A stretch of DNA of 42,914 bases from an uncultured Prevotellaceae bacterium (GTDB lineage Bacteria; Bacteroidota; Bacteroidia; Bacteroidales; Bacteroidaceae), in NCBI GenBank assembly GCA_900315455.1, contig OMZE01000051.1:1-42914 (forward strand), given 5' to 3'. Both the position numbers and the translations under genes were made by a program. Numbering within the stretch: the first letter of the stretch is position 1; every line of letters starts with the position of its first letter. Under the pieces are notes generated by a model. That model worked only from the letters and a program-made list of their open reading frames with translations, was not told the origin of the DNA and did not search any database. Positions 1 to 6,673 of the stretch are shown here, one piece after another.

Positions 1-53
1 TGATAATGACCTCTTCTTTTCGAATAGGTTTGAACTTGCGCATTGAATTATTT

Positions 54-142
54 ATTCGTGTGAATTCGGTAAATTCGTGTTCGTCTGAAACACCAAGGGT
101 GGGAGGACAATGCGAACACGAATAGACCGAATCTTCACGAAT
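54..142. repeat. Inverted repeat with 30-bp arms
   Basis: The left arm at 54-83 (ATTCGTGTGAATTCGGTAAA, continuing to TTCGTGTTCG) is an imperfect reverse complement of the right arm at 113-142 (CGAACACGAATAGACCGAAT, continuing to CTTCACGAAT), with a loop of about 29 bp. The same sequence family recurs at 11575-11604 and 11731-11750, so this is a dispersed repeat and not a local hairpin. Confidence 0.7.
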
Positions 143-326
143 TTTTATTGATTCAACTTTCTCAAGTTGAATATTTAATTGATATTCAGGTAATATCTTC
201 TTTCTGTGTGGACAGAAAGAAGAAACAAGAAAGAACCGCGAACACGCTCCCGCTATCGTTCGCCCAACTAACACTCCGCCACTTGTCGTGGCAGACTTGT
301 GAAGCCGTTTTGATAATGACCTCTTC

Positions 327-458
327 GGCGTTCGGGCGGATTTAGATAAACTGCTCGCGTTCGGCAGTGTTCAAATGAATTTGCATTGCACTCACTTAAT
401 CGCAGTTTTGCAATCCGCCCGGACTGAGTATAAGCATTTCTAATGCGCTTTTTCGGAT
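327..458. mobile_element. Dispersed 132-bp MITE/REP-like repeat, copy 1
   Basis: This 132-bp block is nearly identical to 39145-39276. Its core (334-420) has imperfect inverted ends: GGGCGGATTTAGATAAACTGC on the left against GCAGTTTTGCAATCCGCCC on the right. The right tail (CTGAGTATAAGCATTTC and on to CTTTTTCGGAT) is present again, separately, at 547-583. It has no coding capacity. Two copies 39 kb apart with inverted ends suggest a non-autonomous mobile element or REP-type repeat. Confidence 0.75.
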
Positions 459-590
459 TAAAATTGGCTTTGACTTCCGCTTCGCACGTCGATTTTCAAT
501 TCCCTTCGGCCGCCGACCGTTGGTTCCTGATACTCACTGCGTCGGGCTGAGTATCAGCATTTCTAATGCGCTTTTTCGGATTACAAATCC

Positions 591-660
591 TGATACTCAC
601 TGCGTCGGGATTGCAAATCCCGACGAACATTACCCCGTCCCGACGAACATTACCCCGTCC
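591..660. repeat. Short tandem duplications
   Basis: CGACGAACATTACCCCGTCC occurs twice in tandem at 621-640 and 641-660. CTGATACTCACTGCGTCGGG occurs at 528-547 and 590-609. These lie directly before the terminator hairpin at 677-711 and look like local slippage or repeat-element debris. Confidence 0.75.
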
Positions 661-676
661 GCCCAACCCCAAAAAC

Positions 677-722
677 GCAGAAAATCGGAAGTGACGGTTC
701 CGATTTTCTGCGGGATTTTTTA
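677..722. terminator. Strong intrinsic terminator, probably bidirectional
   Basis: GCAGAAAATCGGAA (677-690) pairs perfectly with TTCCGATTTTCTGC (698-711) around a 7-nt loop. A T-rich tract follows on plus (GGGATTTTTTAC) and an A-run precedes it (AAAAACGCAG), which gives a T-tract on minus. The likely client is the minus-strand operon ending at 779. Confidence 0.8.
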
Positions 723-734
723 CTCTTTTGGGGC

Positions 735-795
735 TTTCTTGATATTCTTGATATTCCTATATATTCCTAATATTCCTGTTATTCCTTTAATTCCT
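735..795. repeat. ATATTCCT-type simple tandem repeat at a gene 3' end
   Basis: A run of imperfect repeats built on ATTCTTGAT and ATATTCCT lies between the terminator and the stop codon of the minus-strand gene at 779, and extends into its last codons. Confidence 0.6.
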
Positions 796-1324
796 GAATC
801 TTCTTGAAAAATTCGGTTACCCTTTCCCAGTTTACATTGACCACCTTCATCGGCTCGTCGTATTCGGTGGCGGTGACCTTCTTGTGGCTGAAGTCGAACT
901 TGACTACAATCTTGTCGTCGACACCTACGCTGCAGGAGTCGAGGGGCACGACATCATAGAACCTACCCCTGTTGAACCCCCTGTACTCGTTTTCTTCATT
1001 CTCCTTCTCCTTGTATTCATAAAAACACTCCTCGTTGGTCTTCAGATACCAGAAATGAACAATTCCTGTGGTGTCGCTCTTGCTAATGGTGACCATTGCG
1101 GCCTCGCGTTGCTTGCTGAGTTCGTGTACGTGGAAGTAAGAGATGCCTATTATCGCCAGAAAGAAGATGGCACCAATGATAATAGGCTGTACCAGACAGC
1201 CGATGGCCAGTCCCTTCCACCGCTTCCGCAGGTATCCATAGAATGGGATGATGATAGACAGCACCAGCAGTAAGAGCAGAAACAGTACGAAGGTGAAGTA
1301 AAAAGTAATGCCTTGTTCTATCAT
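779..1324 (-). CDS. Small membrane protein of unknown function
   Basis: The 181-aa product has two hydrophobic segments (about residues 5-30 and 40-68) and then a soluble C-terminal part with acidic and lysine-rich stretches (EYKEKENEENEYRG). I do not recognise a family. The open frame extends further upstream, but that part would overlap the phosphatase gene, so I chose the ATG at 1322-1324, 25 bp after the phosphatase stop codon (1350-1352). It is probably co-transcribed with that gene from the duplicated promoter near 3340-3440 and ends at the terminator at 677-711. Its topology (short N-terminus, hairpin of two membrane helices, large tail) would suit a small partner or stress-response membrane protein, but nothing in the sequence proves this. 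Confidence 0.7.
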   Translation of the reverse strand: MIEQGITFYFTFVLFLLLLLVLSIIIPFYGYLRKRWKGLAIGCLVQPIIIGAIFFLAIIGISYFHVHELSKQREAAMVTISKSDTTGIVHFWYLKTNEECFYEYKEKENEENEYRGFNRGRFYDVVPLDSCSVGVDDKIVVKFDFSHKKVTATEYDEPMKVVNVNWERVTEFFKKIQELKE

Positions 1325-1349
1325 GTTGTGAGTTTTTATCGTTGTGGAA

Positions 1350-3320
1350 TCATGATTTGGTGTACTGAAGGGCGAGCATGGTGAGGTCATCGCTTTGCTC
1401 AGCACCGCCAACAAACTGGTGTACCGAAGTGGTCATCGCCTCGATGAGGGCCTGTGGCTGCCAGGAGGCCGCCTTCGCCACTTGCATTATCCTTTCCATG
1501 CCAAACTGCTGCAGGTGGATATCCTCCGCCTCGTTGAGACCGTCGGTATAGAGAAACACGCTGTCGCCCGAATGGAGTTGTAGCCGTTGTTCGGTGAACA
1601 TCCATCCAGGGAAGGTGCCTGCTGGGAGGTTGGCGTCGCATGGGATGACGCTGGCCTCATCGGCTGTCAACAGCAGCGGCGGGTTATGGCCGGCATTGCA
1701 GTAATGCAGTTCGCCTGTGGCCAGGTCGAGGACCCCCAGGAAGAGCGTGACGAACATGCCCGTGTCGTTGTTGCTGCTCAGGGCGTCGTTGAGGGCGAGC
1801 ACGATGTGGTTGGGCTCCTGTGTATAGGCGGAGATGTTGCGGAAGAGCGACCGCGTGACCGCCATGACGAGAGATGCCGGCACGCCCTTGCCCGACACGT
1901 CGCCGATACAGAAGAAGAGTTTCTCATCGCTGATGAAGAAGTCGTAGAGGTCGCCGCCCACCGCCTTTGCCGGCATCACCTGTCCGTAGATGTCGATGTC
2001 GTGACGGTCGGGGAAGGCGGGGTAATCCTTGGGCAGCATCGACATCTGTATGTCGTGCGCAATCTTCAGTTCGCTCTCTATCGATGCCTTGGCTGCCGTG
2101 GTGCTCTTCAGTTCCTCGATGTAGGAGGTGAGCGAGTGCTGCATGTTCTCGAACGAGTCGCGCAGCAGGTGTATCTCGTCGTGGCTCTCGATGGCAGGCA
2201 GGGCGGCATTGAGTTGTCCGTTTGCCACCTCGTCGGTGACGGCAGCCAACTGTTTCAGCGGCTTTGCAGCGCGCCTGATGGCAAGACGGCAGACGAAGAA
2301 GGTGACGAGCAGCACCAAGGTGATAATCAACAGCGCGATATACCCCACACCGATGCCCACAAGGTTGAGCGCCAATGTAGGCAGTGCTATCACCAAGGTC
2401 CAGTCTGTGCCCTCCAGTGGAGAATAAAACAAGTAGTTCTCCATCCGGTTGACCAGCATCATCCTGTTGGTCTCGTTGTAACTCTTCTCGCCTTTTTTCA
2501 TCTTCCCGATGGCCTCCTCGGCCACGCCGGGCTTGTCGGCATCCTTGATATGGACGTAGAAGTTGCCTTTCAGGATACGCCGCTGGTCGGGGTGTACGAT
2601 ATAGGTGCCGTCGCGCGACAGTACGAAACTGTCGAACACGTCCTTGTCCGATATGTCGATGTCCCACACGTCTTGTTCGAAGATGTTGGTCTGCTCAAGG
2701 ATGAGACTGGTCATGAAGTCGAGCGACAGGTCGGCGCCAAGAATGGCCACGACACGCCCCTGCTGGTCGTGGATGGGATACATATAGGCTACCAGCGGTG
2801 TCTTCCCGTCGCGGCTTTCGAAGAAGGGCTCCGACCAATAGGCGGAGTCGGCGGCTACGGCATCACGAAACCATTTGGCCTCCAGATAGGAGGCTTCGGC
2901 ATCTTCTATCGGCTGTCCCACCACGGTGGTGCTGTCTTTTCGCCAGGCATAAGGACAGTAGGATTTTCCTTTGTGGGGGAAGTAGTTCTCGATGAAACTG
3001 ATGCCGCAACTGCGGATGCGGGGGTTCTGTCTGACGATGCGCTCCATGATGGCCTGCAACTGTTCGGGCTGCTTGACGTGTTGTTCTACGTCGAAGAGGT
3101 TGTTGTCGACGGCCACGCTGACATCCGACATCACGTCGCTGATGCTCTTTCCATACGATATCATGCTGCTGTGGAAAGTACTGGCGCTGACATCCACCAC
3201 AATCGACCTTGTCAGGCCGTAGATGAGGTATGCCAGACCGCCCATCATGATGAGCAGCACGAGCATCACCCACCGTGTCAGTCTTCGGGCAAACGAATGA
3301 TTGTATTTCTTATCCTTCAT
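1350..3320 (-). CDS. Membrane sensor with HAMP and SpoIIE-type PP2C serine phosphatase
   Basis: The 656-aa protein has an N-terminal membrane helix (about 15-38), a periplasmic sensor region of roughly 270 residues resembling a dCache domain, a second membrane helix (about 308-343), a HAMP-like linker and coiled segment, and a C-terminal SpoIIE/RsbU-type PP2C phosphatase. The metal-binding signatures are visible: GGDLYDFF, GDVSGKGVPASL, CNAGHNPP, LYTDGLNEAED and SDDLTML. Such enzymes dephosphorylate anti-sigma-factor antagonists in partner-switching pathways; here an extracytoplasmic signal would control the phosphatase. No RsbV- or RsbW-like partner is nearby. The frame opens with a TTG at 3326, but the ATG at 3318-3320 is preferred. 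A TANNTTTG promoter box ends only about 17 nt upstream. Confidence 0.88.
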   Translation of the reverse strand: MKDKKYNHSFARRLTRWVMLVLLIMMGGLAYLIYGLTRSIVVDVSASTFHSSMISYGKSISDVMSDVSVAVDNNLFDVEQHVKQPEQLQAIMERIVRQNPRIRSCGISFIENYFPHKGKSYCPYAWRKDSTTVVGQPIEDAEASYLEAKWFRDAVAADSAYWSEPFFESRDGKTPLVAYMYPIHDQQGRVVAILGADLSLDFMTSLILEQTNIFEQDVWDIDISDKDVFDSFVLSRDGTYIVHPDQRRILKGNFYVHIKDADKPGVAEEAIGKMKKGEKSYNETNRMMLVNRMENYLFYSPLEGTDWTLVIALPTLALNLVGIGVGYIALLIITLVLLVTFFVCRLAIRRAAKPLKQLAAVTDEVANGQLNAALPAIESHDEIHLLRDSFENMQHSLTSYIEELKSTTAAKASIESELKIAHDIQMSMLPKDYPAFPDRHDIDIYGQVMPAKAVGGDLYDFFISDEKLFFCIGDVSGKGVPASLVMAVTRSLFRNISAYTQEPNHIVLALNDALSSNNDTGMFVTLFLGVLDLATGELHYCNAGHNPPLLLTADEASVIPCDANLPAGTFPGWMFTEQRLQLHSGDSVFLYTDGLNEAEDIHLQQFGMERIMQVAKAASWQPQALIEAMTTSVHQFVGGAEQSDDLTMLALQYTKS

Positions 3321-3336
3321 ATTCAAATTGTTGGTG

Positions 3337-3367
3337 CAAAGTTATACAAAATCGAGAGCAGTGCAAA
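3337..3367 (-). promoter_or_regulatory. Bacteroidota promoter, proximal copy (phosphatase gene)
   Basis: On minus, TTTG (3364-3367) is followed after 19 bp by TAACTTTG (3337-3344), matching the TTTG/TAnnTTTG consensus of the Bacteroidota primary sigma factor. Transcription would start only about 10 nt before the ATG at 3320. Confidence 0.7.
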
Positions 3368-3413
3368 AAGAACTTGTTCTTTTTCAATGCCGAGATAAAT
3401 CAACTTCGCGAAG

Positions 3414-3444
3414 CAAAGTTATACAAAATCGAGAGCAGTGCAAA
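3414..3444 (-). promoter_or_regulatory. Bacteroidota promoter, distal duplicated copy
   Basis: This is the same TTTG-N19-TAACTTTG promoter 77 bp further upstream, as part of the tandem duplication. A transcript from it would carry the palindrome AAAAAGAACTTGTTCTTTTT in a leader of about 90 nt. Confidence 0.6.
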
Positions 3445-3496
3445 AAGAACTTGTTCTTTTTCAATGCCGAGATAAATCAACTTCGCGAAGCAAAAA

Positions 3497-3535
3497 TAAA
3501 AAAAATGTCCCATTCCTACAAGTTTATGGGACATT
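3497..3535 (-). terminator. Terminator of the hut cluster
   Basis: AATGTCCCAT (3504-3513) pairs with ATGGGACATT (3526-3535). On minus the stem is followed by a run of T (A-run at 3498-3505). It lies 160 bp after the hutI stop codon and fits as the end of the hut transcript. Confidence 0.7.
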
Positions 3536-3568
3536 CTGCATGATAAAGTGATGAATGGCAACGGTTTT

Positions 3569-3587
3569 GCGGCTGTGATACAGCCGC
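3569..3587. other. Perfect 8-bp hairpin
   Basis: GCGGCTGT-gat-ACAGCCGC forms a compact stem-loop between the hutI stop codon and the downstream terminator. No T-tract follows, so it may be an mRNA 3'-end stabiliser. Confidence 0.5.
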
Positions 3588-3599
3588 ACACTAGACAGG

Positions 3600-3725
3600 C
3601 TATCTATCTTCTTCTATCTGCCATCTTCTATCTATCATCTACATTTTTTCATCTTTTCATCTTAATCTTTCATCTTTAATCTTTCATCTTTAATCTATTT
3701 ACGTCTTTCATCTTTAATCTCTCCC
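3600..3725. repeat. TTTCATCTTTAATC simple tandem repeat at the hutI 3' end
   Basis: The stretch is made of imperfect units of TCTATC, then CTTTCATCTTTAAT, repeated several times. The last codons and stop of hutI lie inside it. Confidence 0.7.
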
Positions 3726-4960
3726 TCAATAATCACTTTCCTCACGATGTCGCGGGTGTAGGCATAGGGGATGTATTCCACTGACGGGATGGGACGGGTG
3801 ATTTGCAGGTTGGCGCGCTTGCCCACGGCTATCGACCCATAGTCGTGGCTCAGCCCCATGGCATAGGCGGCGTTGAGCGTGGCGGCGTTGATGGCCTCGG
3901 CAGGTTCGAGCCGCATCTTGATGCATGCCAGTGACACGACGAACTTCATGTCTGAAGACGGTGTGCTGCCCGGGTTGCAGTCGGTGGCGAGGGCGATGGC
4001 CAGTCCTTGGTCGATGATATGGCGCCCGCGGGCGTAGGGCATGTTGAGGAAAAACGATGTGCCGGGCAACAGTGTGGGCATGGCAGAGGAACAGGCGAGA
4101 AGTTCGAGGTCGTGGTCGCTGGCACTCTCCAGGTGGTCTATCGACAGGGCGTCGTGTGCCACGCCCACCTCCACACCGCCCGAGGATGCCAGTTCGCAGG
4201 CGTGGATTTTAGGCCGCATGCCATAGCGTGCTCCTGCCTCAAGGATACGTGCCGTCTCTTCGGGTGTGAAGAATCCCTCATCGCAGAACACATCGATATA
4301 CTCTGCCAGATGCTCCTCTGCCACAGCGGGAATCATCTCCTCCACCACCAAGTCTACGTAGTCACCCTGTCGGCCGGCGTATGCCCTTCCCACGGCATGG
4401 GCACCGAGGAAGGTAGATACCAGGCGCATGGGCGTGAGTGCCTTCAGCCGTTTCACCACGCGCAGCATCTTCAGTTCGTCGTCGGTGTTCAGCCCGTAGC
4501 CGCTCTTGATTTCCACGCATCCTGTGCCACGTGCCATCATCTCGTTGAGCCGTTGCAGGGCGGCATCAGTCAGTTCGTCTTCGCTCATCGCATGGAGGCG
4601 GTCGGCGGAGTTGAGGATGCCGCCCCCTCGCCGCGCTATTTCAGCGTACGACAGTCCGCGGATCTTGTCGACGAATTCCGTCTCACGGCTGCCCGCATAC
4701 ACCAGATGCGTGTGGGGGTCGCACCAGCAAGGCAGCACCGTGCCCCCTTCGGCATCGATGATGGTGGTGGGCGAGGTGTCGAGTTTGTCGATGTCGCTCA
4801 TCCTGCCGAAGGCAGCGATGCGGTCGCCCTCGGTGAGCAGCCAGGCATCCTCTATGGTGCCGAGTTGCCGCATGGCAGTGCCCGCCAGGCGCAGGCACTC
4901 TTTGGGGTGAATGCCCGTGAGGAATCCGATGTGGGTGATAAGGGTCTTTTGGCTTTCCAT
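3695..4960 (-). CDS. hutI: Imidazolonepropionase HutI
   Basis: The 421-aa amidohydrolase-superfamily enzyme hydrolyses 4-imidazolone-5-propanoate to N-formimino-L-glutamate, the third step of histidine breakdown, in the cytoplasm. The metal-binding DPHTHLVYAGSR motif lies near residue 80, EIKSGYGLN near 150, HACELASSGG (metal His) near 250 and ATDCNPGS (metal Asp) near 325. Length is typical for HutI. It is the last gene of the hut cluster, starting 51 bp after the hutH stop codon. Its final codons (DERRK) lie in a simple-repeat tract, so the extreme C-terminus may be variable between strains. Confidence 0.95.
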   Translation of the reverse strand: MESQKTLITHIGFLTGIHPKECLRLAGTAMRQLGTIEDAWLLTEGDRIAAFGRMSDIDKLDTSPTTIIDAEGGTVLPCWCDPHTHLVYAGSRETEFVDKIRGLSYAEIARRGGGILNSADRLHAMSEDELTDAALQRLNEMMARGTGCVEIKSGYGLNTDDELKMLRVVKRLKALTPMRLVSTFLGAHAVGRAYAGRQGDYVDLVVEEMIPAVAEEHLAEYIDVFCDEGFFTPEETARILEAGARYGMRPKIHACELASSGGVEVGVAHDALSIDHLESASDHDLELLACSSAMPTLLPGTSFFLNMPYARGRHIIDQGLAIALATDCNPGSTPSSDMKFVVSLACIKMRLEPAEAINAATLNAAYAMGLSHDYGSIAVGKRANLQITRPIPSVEYIPYAYTRDIVRKVIIEGEIKDERRK

Positions 4961-4969
4961 CTTGCTGGG

Positions 4970-5011
4970 TTTTTTCTAGATTTTCTAGATTCTCTAGATC
5001 TTCTAGAGGGG
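4970..5011. repeat. TCTAGATT simple repeat between hutH and hutI
   Basis: Four near-copies of TCTAGA separated by two or three bases fill the hutH-hutI spacer. A related TCTAGAATTTCTAGATGG string follows the DUF2490 gene at 15963-15980. Confidence 0.65.
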
Positions 5012-6499
5012 TTATGCCAGTGGATAGGTTTTAAGAAATTCCACGCTCTTGGCGATATGGGGATACATCACCACGTCGTGGTCGATGAAAGGCACCACCT
5101 GGCGATAGGCCTCATGCAGCCGCTCGATGGCAGGCGACGACAGCAGCGGACGGCGGAAGTCGAGGGCCTGGGCGGCGGTGAAGAGTTCGATGGCGAGCAC
5201 CCGCTCGGTGTTGTCGGTCACCCGCAGCAGTTTGGTGCCGGCGTTGGCTCCCATGCTCACATGGTCTTCCTGCCCTTGTGATGTAGGGATGCTGTCGGCC
5301 GAGGAGGGCATGCACAGCGTCTTGCTCTGGCTCACTATCGAGGCAGCCGTGTATTGGGCAATCATGAACCCGCTGTTGAGACCAGGCTCCGCCACGAGGA
5401 AACTCGGCAGACCGCGTTTGCCCGACACCAGTTTATAGGTGCGCCGTTCAGAGATATTGCCCAGTTCGCTCATGGCGATGCAGAGGAAGTCCATGGGCAG
5501 TGCGATGGGCTCGCCATGGAAGTTGCCTGCCGAGATGATGAGGTCGTCGTCGGGACATACCGTGGGGTTGTCGGTGGCAGCGTTGATTTCGATGTCGACC
5601 ACCGACTTCACGTAGGAGAGTGTATCCTTCACTGCACCGTGCACCTGTGGGATGCAACGGAAGGAGTAGGGGTCTTGCACGTTGACCTTGGGCTGTGCAA
5701 TGAGTTGGCTGCCCTTGAGGAGTTTGTTCATGTTGATGGCAGTAGCCACCTGCCCTTTGTGTGAGCGTACCAGGTGCACCGCCACGTTGAAGGGGTCGAG
5801 CCTGCCGTCGAAGGCTTCGAGCGACATGGCAGCGATGGTGTCGGCCCAGGCGGTGAGTCGTTTCGCCTTGATGAGCGACCATACGGCGAAGGCACTCATG
5901 TTCTGGGTACCGTTGAGCAGGGCGAGCCCCTCTTTCGACCCCAGCCGGATGGGTTGCCATCCCATGCGCTGCAGTATCTCGGCACCCGTCATCCGTTCGC
6001 CGTTCCACTCCACCTCGCCCAGTCCTACCAAGGGCAGGCAGAGGTGTGCCAATGGCACGAGGTCGCCTGAGGCACCCACCGACCCCTGTTCGTAGACGAT
6101 GGGGTAGATGTCGTTGTTGAAGAAGTCGATGAGGCGTTGCACCGTGTCGAGTTTCACGCCAGAGTAGCCGTAACTGAGCGACTGCACTTTGAGCAGCAGC
6201 ATGATTTTTACTATCTCGTTGGGCACACGCTCACCGATGCCGCAGGCGTGCGACATCATGAGATTGATTTGCAGTTTTGCCATCTGGTCGGCATCGATGT
6301 TGATGTCGCAGAGCGAGCCGAAACCGGTGGTCACTCCGTAGATAGGTTTGTCGGACTCGGCAATTTTCTTGTCGAGGTATTCGCGGCAGCGAAGGATGCG
6401 TGCCTTGGAGTCATCGCCCAACTGCAGTTGATAGTGATGGGTGATGATTTCGTCGATCATGTCTTGGGTCAAATGCCCCGCGCTTATCTTGTGAAACAT
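5012..6499 (-). CDS. hutH: Histidine ammonia-lyase HutH
   Basis: The 495-aa enzyme removes ammonia from L-histidine to give urocanate, the first step of the pathway. The Ala-Ser-Gly triplet that cyclises to the MIO electrophile is visible at 143-145 in GSVGASGDLVPLAHL, at the position known for the family. YGVTTGFGSL near residue 54 and the FHGEP segment also match the family. It starts 174 bp after the hutU stop codon, an unusually long spacer filled with repeats and a hairpin, so it may have its own transcription or be joined to hutU through read-through. The start MFHKISAGHL is the only sensible ATG. Confidence 0.95.
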   Translation of the reverse strand: MFHKISAGHLTQDMIDEIITHHYQLQLGDDSKARILRCREYLDKKIAESDKPIYGVTTGFGSLCDINIDADQMAKLQINLMMSHACGIGERVPNEIVKIMLLLKVQSLSYGYSGVKLDTVQRLIDFFNNDIYPIVYEQGSVGASGDLVPLAHLCLPLVGLGEVEWNGERMTGAEILQRMGWQPIRLGSKEGLALLNGTQNMSAFAVWSLIKAKRLTAWADTIAAMSLEAFDGRLDPFNVAVHLVRSHKGQVATAINMNKLLKGSQLIAQPKVNVQDPYSFRCIPQVHGAVKDTLSYVKSVVDIEINAATDNPTVCPDDDLIISAGNFHGEPIALPMDFLCIAMSELGNISERRTYKLVSGKRGLPSFLVAEPGLNSGFMIAQYTAASIVSQSKTLCMPSSADSIPTSQGQEDHVSMGANAGTKLLRVTDNTERVLAIELFTAAQALDFRRPLLSSPAIERLHEAYRQVVPFIDHDVVMYPHIAKSVEFLKTYPLA

Positions 6500-6673
6500 G
6501 AATGATTATTGAAAATTGAATATTGAATATTGAATATTCACCGCTTCGCGGTGAAGTTGCTCTCGCTCGGCATACTGAAAACAAGTTTTCGTCTGCTCTT
6601 GCTTAATCGCTACTTTGAAAAATGGGCTTTTTGGGCGGAATGGGCTTTTTGGGCGGAATGGGCCTAGAAAACC
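6500..6673. repeat. hutU-hutH spacer with hairpin and tandem repeats
   Basis: The 174-bp spacer holds TTGAATA repeats (6515-6540), a perfect hairpin TTCACCGC-ttc-GCGGTGAA (6537-6555), a TGCTCTCGCTCGGCA motif resembling part of the dispersed 132-bp repeat, and a tandem duplication of ATGGGCTTTTTGGGCGGA (6629-6664). I see no clear TANNTTTG promoter for hutH on minus. Confidence 0.65.

Larger units (their letters stand above)
1..778. other. Repeat-rich intergenic region without a credible gene
   Basis: No ORF here looks like a protein. The stretch holds a long inverted repeat (54-83 against 113-142), a 16-bp direct repeat (TGATAATGACCTCTTC at 1-16 and 311-326), one copy of a dispersed 132-bp repeat (327-458), a second partial copy of its right part (547-583), a 20-bp tandem duplication (621-660) and a terminator hairpin (677-711). 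It reads as a collection of decayed or mobile non-coding repeats. Confidence 0.7.
3336..3494. repeat. Perfect 77-bp tandem duplication carrying a promoter
   Basis: Units at 3336-3412 and 3413-3489 are identical over their full length, and the first bases of a third unit follow at 3490-3494. Each unit holds the palindrome AAAAAGAACTTGTTCTTTTT, the hairpin CTTCGCGAAG and, on the minus strand, a complete TTTG-N19-TAACTTTG promoter. Confidence 0.9.

Noticed and set aside
148-345. 65-codon frame in the left repeat region
   Set aside because: Lies in repeat DNA, has no recognisable domain and no promoter.
3324-3326. TTG start for the phosphatase gene
   Set aside because: The ATG six bases downstream is a more usual start and keeps all motifs.
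1587-3398. 603-codon plus-strand frame antisense to the phosphatase gene
   Set aside because: It is a shadow of a real minus-strand gene with full PP2C motifs; its translation is rich in His, Val and Gly and matches nothing I recognise.
4007-5281. 424-codon plus-strand frame across hutI and hutH
   Set aside because: It spans two well-supported genes on the other strand and arises from their high GC content.
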